A stretch of 16,521 nt of DNA from Erythrobacter sp. (GTDB lineage: Bacteria; Pseudomonadota; Alphaproteobacteria; Sphingomonadales; Sphingomonadaceae): contig NZOF01000060.1 in assembly GCA_002695185.1 (NCBI GenBank), positions 1 to 16,521 on the forward strand. Reading direction: 5' to 3'. Position 1 is the stretch's first letter, and the number at the start of each line of letters is the position of its first letter. A program made the translations under genes and the position numbers. The notes beneath the pieces were generated by a model that worked only from the letters and a program-made list of their open reading frames with translations, had not been told where the DNA came from and ran no database searches. This document shows, one piece after another, positions 5,491 to 12,860 of the stretch.

Positions 5491-7761
5491 ATGAGCAATA
5501 ATCTCCAGACACTGCTTGTCATATCGACGGCTCTCGCAACGCTGGGTTCTGTCGATGGTGCGCTTGCACAGCAGGCCCCTGACCGGCTGGACGCCAATTC
5601 GGACAGCACGATCATCGTGACCGCCCAAAAGCGTCAGCAAACGTTGATCGACGTTGCGCAATCGGTGTCCGTCCTTTCTGCCGACACTTTGGAAAATCAA
5701 TCGGTCAACACGATCGCTGATTTCCTCAATGCAGTGCCTAGCCTGCAACTCGTCCAATCCACGCCGGGGCAGGGGCGTATCATCCTGCGCGGCGTCAACA
5801 CCGGCGGCGTCGCATCGACGGTCGCGGTCTATATTGACGAAACGCCGTTCGGGTCCAGCAGCGGCCTTGCGAACGGGGCCGAACTGGCGGGGGATTTCGA
5901 CACGTTCGATCTATCGCGGATCGAAGTGCTGCGTGGTCCGCAGGGGACGCTTTACGGCGCAAGCTCGCTGGGCGGGCTCGTCAAATATGTGACGAACGCG
6001 CCTGATGCGACCAAATTTGCCGGGCGTGCTCGTGCGAATGTCGAATTTACCGATGGCGGCGCCATGTCCTATCAGGGCAACGCGATGATCAATGTCCCGC
6101 TGAGCGACACGCTCGCCTTCCGGGCGTCGGGGAGCTATCGCAAGCAGGGCGGCTTCATCGATTCCATCGGTACGGCCGGGTCGGATGTTCAAAAGAACAT
6201 CAATGATTTCCAGAGCTATGGCGTCCGCGCCTCTTTGCAATGGACGCCCAATACGACATTGAAGGTGCGCGCGAGCGCGCTTGTGCAGGACATCAAGGTC
6301 GATGCGCCGACCCGGGTAGAGGTCGATCCCGTCACGCTTCAGCCGCTTTATGGCGGGCTGACCCAGGCGCAATATGTCCCGTCCTTCAGCAATGTTCGCT
6401 ATCGCCTTTATAATCTGCTGGTCGAAAAGGATTTGGGTGCCGCCACCATTACGTCGTCCACAAGCTATGGCGAACAGTTGCAGCGGCGTCGCGACGATCA
6501 GACCGTCTGGATCAACAATGTCGTGTCGGTCCTTGGCCCGGTCTTCGGCTTGCCCCCGCTCGACGGCGACGTCTATCAGGCGCAGATTACCGATAACAAG
6601 AAGTGGACGCAGGAAGTTCGTCTGGCGTCCAACGGCGGCGGTATGCTGGACTGGCTCGTCGGCGGCTATTACACCCATGAAAAGGCACTGATCGACCAGC
6701 AGATCCTGGCGGTCGATCCAGGCACGCTCACCCTGCAACCCTATCTTGCTGAATTTGGCGGCATAGGCAACGCCAACCAACCGTCGAAATACGAGGAATA
6801 TGCAGGCTTCGCCAACGCGACGCTGCATTTTGGCGAGCATATCGACCTCGACTTCGGGGGCCGTTACAGCCACAACAGCCAGAGCACCTCGCAAACCGGC
6901 GGTGGCGTATTGGGCGCACCTGACCCTCTGTCAGGCAGTTCGTCCGACAATGTCTTCACCTATTCGGTGGCGCCCAAATATAAACTCAGCGATCGCGCTT
7001 CGCTCTACGCTCGTGTCGCGCGCGGCTACCGTCCCGGTGGACCCAACACCATTCCGCCCGGCGCGCCGTCTAACGTGCCCCTGACCTTCGGGCCGGACCG
7101 CGTGACAAGCTACGAAGTCGGCTTCAAGGGCGAAACCGTGGACCGCACCTTCGGCATTGATGCCGCGGTCTATCGCATCGACTGGACCGACATTCAGCTC
7201 TATGGCGTCGTCAATAATTACGGCGTCAACATCAACGGCTCGACAGCACGGGTCAACGGCGCGGAAGTGACAGCGACTCTGCGTCCTGTCCGGGGCTTCG
7301 TCACCGCGATCAATGCGGCCTATACCGACGCCGTGCTGACGGGCGACACCGACCCGCAATCGCTTGGCGCGGTCGATGGCGATCGTCTGCCCTTCTCCCC
7401 GAAATATACGGTGAGCATGAGCGCTGACTATGACTGGGACATTGGCAATGACGTGGTTGCGTCTGTCGGCGGCACGATACGGTCCGTTGGCGAGCAAACC
7501 GGGCCCTATGATCCTGCCTATCTCGCGACGGTCGGGCGGTTCGCCCGCATTCCGGCCTATGAGCAGGTCGATCTGCGGGCATCGATCGACTTTGGGCGAT
7601 ATAATCTTCAGGCTTATGTCAAAAATCTGACGAATGCACGGGGTGTGACTGCTGTATTGAACCCGACATCGAGCGGCCTTGCCAACTATCCCAATGACGC
7701 CGGAGCGGTCGGCATCATCCGTCCGCGGACTATTGGGCTCAGCGTCACGGCGGGCTTCTGA
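5491..7761 (+). CDS. TonB-dependent outer-membrane receptor
   Basis: A 756-residue outer-membrane active transporter, powered by TonB-ExbBD, for a substrate too large or scarce for porins. A signal peptide (about residues 1-27, ending GALAQQ) precedes a TonB-box-like stretch (DSTIIVTAQKR, residues 38-48). The plug domain follows (QSVSVLSADTLENQ ... RIEVLRGPQGTLYGASSLGGLVKYVT, to about 170). The remainder is a beta-barrel ending in GLSVTAGF, with the terminal phenylalanine needed for barrel assembly. Length and layout are those of the large sphingomonad family often annotated as siderophore-type receptors. Here the neighbours are peptidases and a D-Glu pathway, so a peptide ligand is more likely than iron. 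Start ATG 5491 has GGGGG at 5481-5485. It leads unit 2 and its stop is two bases before the next start. Confidence 0.93.
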   Translation: MSNNLQTLLVISTALATLGSVDGALAQQAPDRLDANSDSTIIVTAQKRQQTLIDVAQSVSVLSADTLENQSVNTIADFLNAVPSLQLVQSTPGQGRIILRGVNTGGVASTVAVYIDETPFGSSSGLANGAELAGDFDTFDLSRIEVLRGPQGTLYGASSLGGLVKYVTNAPDATKFAGRARANVEFTDGGAMSYQGNAMINVPLSDTLAFRASGSYRKQGGFIDSIGTAGSDVQKNINDFQSYGVRASLQWTPNTTLKVRASALVQDIKVDAPTRVEVDPVTLQPLYGGLTQAQYVPSFSNVRYRLYNLLVEKDLGAATITSSTSYGEQLQRRRDDQTVWINNVVSVLGPVFGLPPLDGDVYQAQITDNKKWTQEVRLASNGGGMLDWLVGGYYTHEKALIDQQILAVDPGTLTLQPYLAEFGGIGNANQPSKYEEYAGFANATLHFGEHIDLDFGGRYSHNSQSTSQTGGGVLGAPDPLSGSSSDNVFTYSVAPKYKLSDRASLYARVARGYRPGGPNTIPPGAPSNVPLTFGPDRVTSYEVGFKGETVDRTFGIDAAVYRIDWTDIQLYGVVNNYGVNINGSTARVNGAEVTATLRPVRGFVTAINAAYTDAVLTGDTDPQSLGAVDGDRLPFSPKYTVSMSADYDWDIGNDVVASVGGTIRSVGEQTGPYDPAYLATVGRFARIPAYEQVDLRASIDFGRYNLQAYVKNLTNARGVTAVLNPTSSGLANYPNDAGAVGIIRPRTIGLSVTAGF

Positions 7762-7763
7762 GG

Positions 7764-8816
7764 ATGTCCAGCGCTCCTCATTTTGCTCTGGATCGTCAGG
7801 AAGAAACTGTCACGAACCTGCCTTCGCCCTATCTGCTTTTTCTGGGGGATACGACAGAAGCTGGCTATGCGAAAACGGCGTTCGGTCTGCGGGATTGGGC
7901 GCCGGACCGGTGCGTAGGCGAATATGTGATGCCCGGCGGTAGCGTATCGACCGGTCTGCCGCAGCTCGATTTTGCCCAAGCCGTCGATAAAGGAGCGCGT
8001 GGGCTCGTCATCGGCGTTGCCAATGCTGGTGGCGTCATCCCGGATGAATGGGTAAACGCGCTGGTGAAAGCGCTGGATGCCGGGCTCGACATCATTGCAG
8101 GAATGCACATGAAACTGAACGCTGATCCGCGACTGGCGGAAGCCGCGCGGCGTTCGGGCAGAAAGCTGATCGATGTGCGGACCCCGCCGCCCGCCATTCC
8201 AGTCGCAAGCGGTCGCCGCCGCAGCGGGCGCAGGCTGCTGACGGTAGGGACGGATTGTGCACTGGGGAAAAAATATACTGCTCTGGCGATCGCACGCGGG
8301 CTTCGGACCCGGGGCGTCGATGCGCAATTCCGCGCTACAGGCCAGACCGGCATCATGATCGCAGGTACAGGAATCCCCCTTGACGCGGTAGTTGCCGATT
8401 TCATCGCCGGCGCGGCCGAACTGCTGAGCCCTGACGCGCACCCAGACCATCTTGATGTCATCGAAGGGCAAGGGTCGCTCTTCCATCCTGCCTACGCCGG
8501 CGTGACGCTGGGGCTGCTTCATGGCAGCCAGCCTGACATGTTCATTGTATGCGACGCTCCTCATCGCGCGACTATATTGGGCAGTCCCGGCTTTCGCCTC
8601 CCGACAATCGAAGCGGTGATCGAGCAGACCATTTCGCTGGGCCGAACCACCAATCCGGACATTCGATGCGTCGGCGTCAGCCTTAACACATCCGGGATGC
8701 CGGAGGACGAAGCCGATGCCCTTTGCGTGGCGCTTGAGCGCCGCGTTGCGCTGCCGGTCGCCGATCCCATGCGGGTAAACCCCCGGTTCGACCGGCTGCT
8801 GGACGCATGCCAATGA
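7764..8816 (+). CDS. dgcN: DUF1611-family D-glutamate N-acetyltransferase (DgcN-like)
   Basis: A 350-residue protein of the DUF1611 family. In the DgcN-DgcA pathway the family member acetylates D-Glu to N-acetyl-D-Glu, which DgcA then converts to N-acetyl-L-Glu. An N-terminal Rossmann-like part (about 22-140, YLLFLGDTTEAGYAKTA ... GVANAGG ... GMHMKL) is joined to a P-loop-like domain. That domain has G162-T-D-C-A-L-G-K-K170 followed by YTA, then FRATGQTGIMIAG and EGQGSLFHPAYAG (234-246). The P-loop is unexpected for an acetyltransferase, and the biochemical assignment rests on family knowledge, not on a visible acetyl-CoA site. The ATG at 7764 is two bases after the receptor stop with no well-spaced ribosome binding site, so translation is probably coupled. 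The first 18 or so residues look like an extension beyond the usual start. Cytoplasmic. The family is firm, the function probable. Confidence 0.83.
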   Translation: MSSAPHFALDRQEETVTNLPSPYLLFLGDTTEAGYAKTAFGLRDWAPDRCVGEYVMPGGSVSTGLPQLDFAQAVDKGARGLVIGVANAGGVIPDEWVNALVKALDAGLDIIAGMHMKLNADPRLAEAARRSGRKLIDVRTPPPAIPVASGRRRSGRRLLTVGTDCALGKKYTALAIARGLRTRGVDAQFRATGQTGIMIAGTGIPLDAVVADFIAGAAELLSPDAHPDHLDVIEGQGSLFHPAYAGVTLGLLHGSQPDMFIVCDAPHRATILGSPGFRLPTIEAVIEQTISLGRTTNPDIRCVGVSLNTSGMPEDEADALCVALERRVALPVADPMRVNPRFDRLLDACQ

Positions 8817-9958
8817 CAGGGGTCCCGGTCAGGCCCTCTGAACACGCCCGGCAGGTGCACGCCCGCCTGCTCAAGCTCGATGGCCACCTCGACGCGCCCA
8901 TCCACTTCATGCGCCAGGGATGGAGCATCGGCGATCGTCATGACCGCAGCACCGACGTGGCGCAGCTCGATTTTCCGCGGATGGAAGACGGCAATCTGAA
9001 CGGCGGTTTTTTCGTCATCTATACGCCACAAGGCCCTTTGACCCAGACGGACTATGACAGGGTGTTCGCGGACGCGTGCCGCAGGTCGGAAGAAATCGAC
9101 GCGACATTGGCGGCATTCCCCGACCGCATTGGCCTGGCGCTGACGGCGCAGGACGCCGAAAGACTGCACGGGCAGAACCGGCTGATCTGTTTCAAGAGCA
9201 TCGAAAACAGCTACCCCGTCGGCGACGATGTGACGCGGGTTGAGGCGTTCCACAAACTCGGTGTGCGTCTGGCAGGCCCGGTACATAGCCGCACAAACCA
9301 GCTGGCGGATTCGGCCACCGATGCCCCGCGCTGGGGCGGGCTTAGTCCGCTGGGCAAAGAGTGGGTCAGCGCGATGAACCGGCTCGGCATGATGATCGAC
9401 CCGAGCCACGCGTCCGACGCCGCCTTTGACGACATGCTGTCGCTGTCGCGTGCGCCCTTGCTGCTGTCGCATTCGGGATCGCGATCGGTCTTCGACACGG
9501 AACGCAATCTCGACGATGGGCGGTTGCGCGCATTGGCGCAGGCGGGCGGCGTCCTGTGCTTCACCACCATCTACCTGTCCGACCTCCACATGACCCCCGA
9601 ACGCGGCGCGCTGATGCGCAAGCTGGGACTGATCCATAGGCTGACCCCCGACGAGCAGGCAGAACTGGCCCACGACTGGAACGCGCTCGACGCGGCGGAG
9701 CCGATGTGGACCGCTGGGTTCGACGCGTTCATGGGCGGTCTACTTCACGTCATCGATGTAGTGGGCATCGATCATGTCGCATTCAGCGGGGACTTTGACG
9801 GCGGCGGCGGCATCGATGGCCTGGCCGACGTAACCGACCTTCCCGTCATCACCGAAAGGCTGATCGAGGCGGGATTGGGCGAAGCCGATCTTGCCAAATT
9901 ATGGGGCCAGAACATATTGCGCGTGCTTCGCGATAATGAGGCGGCTGCGCGCCCGTGA
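8807..9958 (+). CDS. Membrane dipeptidase (renal dipeptidase family, peptidase M19)
   Basis: A 383-residue zinc dipeptidase; M19 enzymes accept dipeptides with a D-residue at the C-terminal position. The binuclear metal ligands are visible: H27-L-D29 (DGHLD), E133 (KSIENSYP), H201 (DPSHAS) and H222 (SHSGSR). An acidic active-site residue lies in SGDFDG (D329). Length is typical. No signal peptide is evident, so it probably acts in the cytoplasm on imported dipeptides such as L-X-D-Glu, although the substrate is inferred. Two starts are possible: ATG at 8807, or ATG at 8813, which gives the ATGA four-base overlap seen at other junctions of this locus; the difference is two residues. The 3' end overlaps the next gene by four bases (GTGA). 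Confidence 0.9.
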   Translation: MPMTGVPVRPSEHARQVHARLLKLDGHLDAPIHFMRQGWSIGDRHDRSTDVAQLDFPRMEDGNLNGGFFVIYTPQGPLTQTDYDRVFADACRRSEEIDATLAAFPDRIGLALTAQDAERLHGQNRLICFKSIENSYPVGDDVTRVEAFHKLGVRLAGPVHSRTNQLADSATDAPRWGGLSPLGKEWVSAMNRLGMMIDPSHASDAAFDDMLSLSRAPLLLSHSGSRSVFDTERNLDDGRLRALAQAGGVLCFTTIYLSDLHMTPERGALMRKLGLIHRLTPDEQAELAHDWNALDAAEPMWTAGFDAFMGGLLHVIDVVGIDHVAFSGDFDGGGGIDGLADVTDLPVITERLIEAGLGEADLAKLWGQNILRVLRDNEAAARP

Positions 9959-11520
9959 CGGCTGCGACCGCCCATATCGACCATGCGGCGCTCGACCGGC
10001 TCTTCGCGCCGTTCGACCGGACCGATGCGCCGGGTTATGCGGTGGGCGTGGCGGTGCGTGGCCAGCCCGCCTATCGCCGTGGCTTCGGTATGGCCAGTAT
10101 CGAACTGCCTGTCGCCTTGTCCCCGACCATACGTATGCGCATAGGGTCGACGACGAAGCATTTCACCGCGCTGGCGCTGCTCCTGCTGGAGGAAGCCGGG
10201 GCACTTTCGCTGGACGATTCCCCCCGCGCCCATCTGCCCGAACTGCCGTCCTGGGCCGACGCCATGACGCTGCGGCAATTGCTGGCGCACACAAGCGGCA
10301 TGCGCGACAGCCTCGACATCCTGCTGCATGCTGCGGGACCGGGGACGGCGCTGCCCGCCGATTATCAGGTTCGCGCGCTTGCCCGCATCGACGATGTCAA
10401 TTTCGCGCCGGGCAGCAGCTGGTCCTATAATAATGGAGGCTATGTCCTCGCCGCCGAGATCATCAGCCGGGTGAGCGGCATGAGCTTCCCGGCCTTCATG
10501 CGCGAGCATATCTTCCTACCGATCGGCATGCGCGACAGTATGGTGCGGCCTCTGGACACCGATCTCGTGCCCAACAGCGCCACGTTGCATGTGCCAAGGC
10601 CCGATGGCGGGTATGATAGGGGCGTTTTCGGCGCCCCGATCGGGGGCGAAGGCGGGATCGCATCGACTGTCGATGATATGCTGCTCTGGCTGCGGCATAT
10701 GGATGATCCTATGGTCGGTAGCGATCAGAGCTGGACCGCCCTGCGCACGGCCCTCATCAGCCACGGTTATGGCCTTGGCCTGTTCGTGGACGCGCATCGG
10801 GGGCTGGAGCGGTGGCATCATGCCGGCGCGGTCATGGGCGGATCATCGCAAATGGTGAAGATCCCGGCGGCTGGCCTCGACATCATCATTCTGTCCAACG
10901 GACGCAGCAGTCTGGAAGGCTATGCCCTTGCCGACTCGATCATAGACCTGTGCATAACGGACCGTCCCCCCATCCCTGAGGACAGGGCAAGCCCCGCGAC
11001 GACAGGCACATATCATTCCCGAGCGACCGGGCGCGTGTTGCGCCTGACCGAAAAGGACGGCGCGCAGATGGTCGCGATCGGTGCCGTCACGCTGCCTGCA
11101 CGCACCGGGCAGGATGGCTCGCTCAGCCTTCCGATCCTGCCGACCGACATGAGGATCACTCTCGGCGATGAGGGCGATCTTCTGACAGTTCGCGAATTCG
11201 GCAAGGTCGACCAACTCGAACGGCTTGCGCTTTCGACCGACGCCGACATGGGGTCGATCATTGGCGATTATGAGAATGAAGCGGCATCCCTGACTGCCAG
11301 CATATCGATCGAAGCGGGGGCCGGGTCGGCACAGCTTGTTCTGGGTAGCCCGATGGGTTCCACAACCTACCAGCTCACACCATTGGCCGACGGACTGTGG
11401 GAAGCGATAGGTGGGACCGGGCTGCCGCTCGTCGTTACGCTCGAATTTGGCGACGGCGGCTTTAGGCTGACGACCGGCAGGACGACGCGGCTTCCCTTTT
11501 ACCGCAAAATGTCGGCCTGA
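9955..11520 (+). CDS. D-aminopeptidase-like serine hydrolase (DAP family, S12)
   Basis: A 521-residue cytoplasmic SxxK hydrolase that should remove N-terminal D-amino acids from peptides or amides. S65-T-T-K68 is the catalytic motif, Y158-N-N160 the YxN motif and H289-A-G291 the HxG box. Ochrobactrum anthropi D-aminopeptidase is about 520 residues with catalytic Ser62, Lys65, Tyr153 and His287. The spacing here is therefore nearly identical, and the roughly 170-residue C-terminal part (from about 345) would correspond to its two beta-barrel domains. Unlike the two anchored hydrolases it has no signal peptide and no membrane segments. The start is GTG at 9955, overlapping the dipeptidase stop as GTGA. 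The stop shares one base with the MFS start. A general beta-lactamase-family esterase is the alternative. The match in length, motif positions and context makes D-aminopeptidase the best reading. Confidence 0.8.
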   Translation: MTAATAHIDHAALDRLFAPFDRTDAPGYAVGVAVRGQPAYRRGFGMASIELPVALSPTIRMRIGSTTKHFTALALLLLEEAGALSLDDSPRAHLPELPSWADAMTLRQLLAHTSGMRDSLDILLHAAGPGTALPADYQVRALARIDDVNFAPGSSWSYNNGGYVLAAEIISRVSGMSFPAFMREHIFLPIGMRDSMVRPLDTDLVPNSATLHVPRPDGGYDRGVFGAPIGGEGGIASTVDDMLLWLRHMDDPMVGSDQSWTALRTALISHGYGLGLFVDAHRGLERWHHAGAVMGGSSQMVKIPAAGLDIIILSNGRSSLEGYALADSIIDLCITDRPPIPEDRASPATTGTYHSRATGRVLRLTEKDGAQMVAIGAVTLPARTGQDGSLSLPILPTDMRITLGDEGDLLTVREFGKVDQLERLALSTDADMGSIIGDYENEAASLTASISIEAGAGSAQLVLGSPMGSTTYQLTPLADGLWEAIGGTGLPLVVTLEFGDGGFRLTTGRTTRLPFYRKMSA

Positions 11521-12860
11521 TGACGACGTTGGCACCCTCCTTCCCCACGCCTGCCCAAGCACGACGCGGCGTCGCGTGCATTGCCACGGCCGGCTTCTTC
11601 CTGTCGATGGACATCACGCTCACCACGCTGCTGATCGAGCCGATAAAGCGCGAAATGGGGTTGAGCGACATCCAGATCGGCCTCGTTCAGGGAACGGCTT
11701 TCGGCATAGCCTTCGGGCTGAGTTCAGTGCCGCTAGGCCGCCTCATCGACAAAGGCGATCGCGTGCGGTTCCTTGGGGTCGGCCTTCTGTTCTGGATTGC
11801 CGCGATGGTCACGACCGGCGCGGCATCGAGCTTTCTGACCCTCATCTGTGCCCGCCTTGTCCTTGGCTGCGTCGCGGCGCTGCTCATTCCAGCGGCATTT
11901 TCCCTGATTGCGGACCTTTTTCCGCCCAAAGGACGCTCGGTCGCGACCAGCCTTTTCGTCGTCGGGCAAGCGGCGGGGCAGGCGTTCGGCATCTTGGTCG
12001 GCGGTCTCGCATTCGACGCGCTCACCGCCTTTCAAAATGCGCATCTCGGCGCGGCGTGGGGCCTGCCCGCCTGGCGCATCCTGTTCATCGGCGCAGCGCT
12101 GCTGGGCCTCGTCCCCTATCTGTTGCTGGCACGCGTCAAGGAACCGGCACGACAGGAACAAAAAGAGCATCATGCAACAGCGATCGGCGCTGCGCGGGAG
12201 CTTTGGACATATCGGCGGTTACTGATCCCGCTTCTCGCCGCAATGTTGTTCACGCAAATCACCATGCAAGCGACTTCGGTGTGGGCGCCCCCCGTTCTGA
12301 CGCGACAGTTCGGGTTGACCCCCGGGCAGTTCGCCGGCTGGCTGAGCGCGATCATGCTTGCAGGCGGAATGCTGGGTGCACTGGCGGGCGGCCGCCTTGG
12401 GAAAGCCGGGCAGCGTCAGGGCGGAAATCGCCGCGTGCTGATGCCCGCCATGACTGCGTCCCTTGCCCTTATTCCGCTTTCCTTGTTCGGCGTGCTTCCG
12501 ACTATCCCGCTCGTTGCGCTTTTCCTTGCGGGGAATATTTTCGCAGGCGCTGTGATCGCGACATTGGGCGTCATCGCGATAACGCTCAACTTCCCGAATG
12601 AAATCCGCGGATTGGCACTCGGCAGCAACGTCCTGTGTTCGACGCTGCTCGGGACCGCCACCGCTCCCGCCGCGATCGCGATGGTCAGCAAGGCCATGGG
12701 CGGAGAAACGATGCTCGGCTTTGCGATTGCCGGTCTGTGCGCGCCGGCAGCGCTCCTGTCGGCGCTGTGCTTTTTCCTGGCGATGCGACAGGGTACCGCC
12801 AACCAGGACGGACGAGGGACAACGAGCGCACAACGCAGTTTGACGGAGGCGAGAGAATGA
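11520..12860 (+). CDS. Major facilitator superfamily transporter
   Basis: A 446-residue inner-membrane carrier with about 12 hydrophobic segments. A loop PLGRLIDKGDRVRFLGVGLLF (after the second helix) corresponds to MFS motif A (GxxxDrxGrr). The fourth and fifth helices carry ARLVLGCVAALLIPAAFSLI and SLFVVGQAAGQAFGILVGG. A charged cytoplasmic loop (VKEPARQEQKEHH) separates the two six-helix halves. It lacks the POT signature, so it is a different type from the transporter at 4115 and may move a product or a second substrate. Direction and cargo cannot be told from the sequence. TGATG overlap with the upstream gene and ATGA overlap with the downstream gene place it firmly in unit 2. Confidence 0.85.
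   Translation: MTTLAPSFPTPAQARRGVACIATAGFFLSMDITLTTLLIEPIKREMGLSDIQIGLVQGTAFGIAFGLSSVPLGRLIDKGDRVRFLGVGLLFWIAAMVTTGAASSFLTLICARLVLGCVAALLIPAAFSLIADLFPPKGRSVATSLFVVGQAAGQAFGILVGGLAFDALTAFQNAHLGAAWGLPAWRILFIGAALLGLVPYLLLARVKEPARQEQKEHHATAIGAARELWTYRRLLIPLLAAMLFTQITMQATSVWAPPVLTRQFGLTPGQFAGWLSAIMLAGGMLGALAGGRLGKAGQRQGGNRRVLMPAMTASLALIPLSLFGVLPTIPLVALFLAGNIFAGAVIATLGVIAITLNFPNEIRGLALGSNVLCSTLLGTATAPAAIAMVSKAMGGETMLGFAIAGLCAPAALLSALCFFLAMRQGTANQDGRGTTSAQRSLTEARE

Noticed and set aside
5491..7761. Calling the TonB-dependent receptor a siderophore receptor
   Set aside because: Nothing in the neighbourhood concerns iron; the surrounding genes point to peptide uptake.
12635..12856. N-terminal extension of the second anchored serine hydrolase
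   Set aside because: It is an out-of-frame reading of the MFS gene. A signal peptide begins at the ATG at 12857, which has a ribosome binding site and an ATGA overlap.
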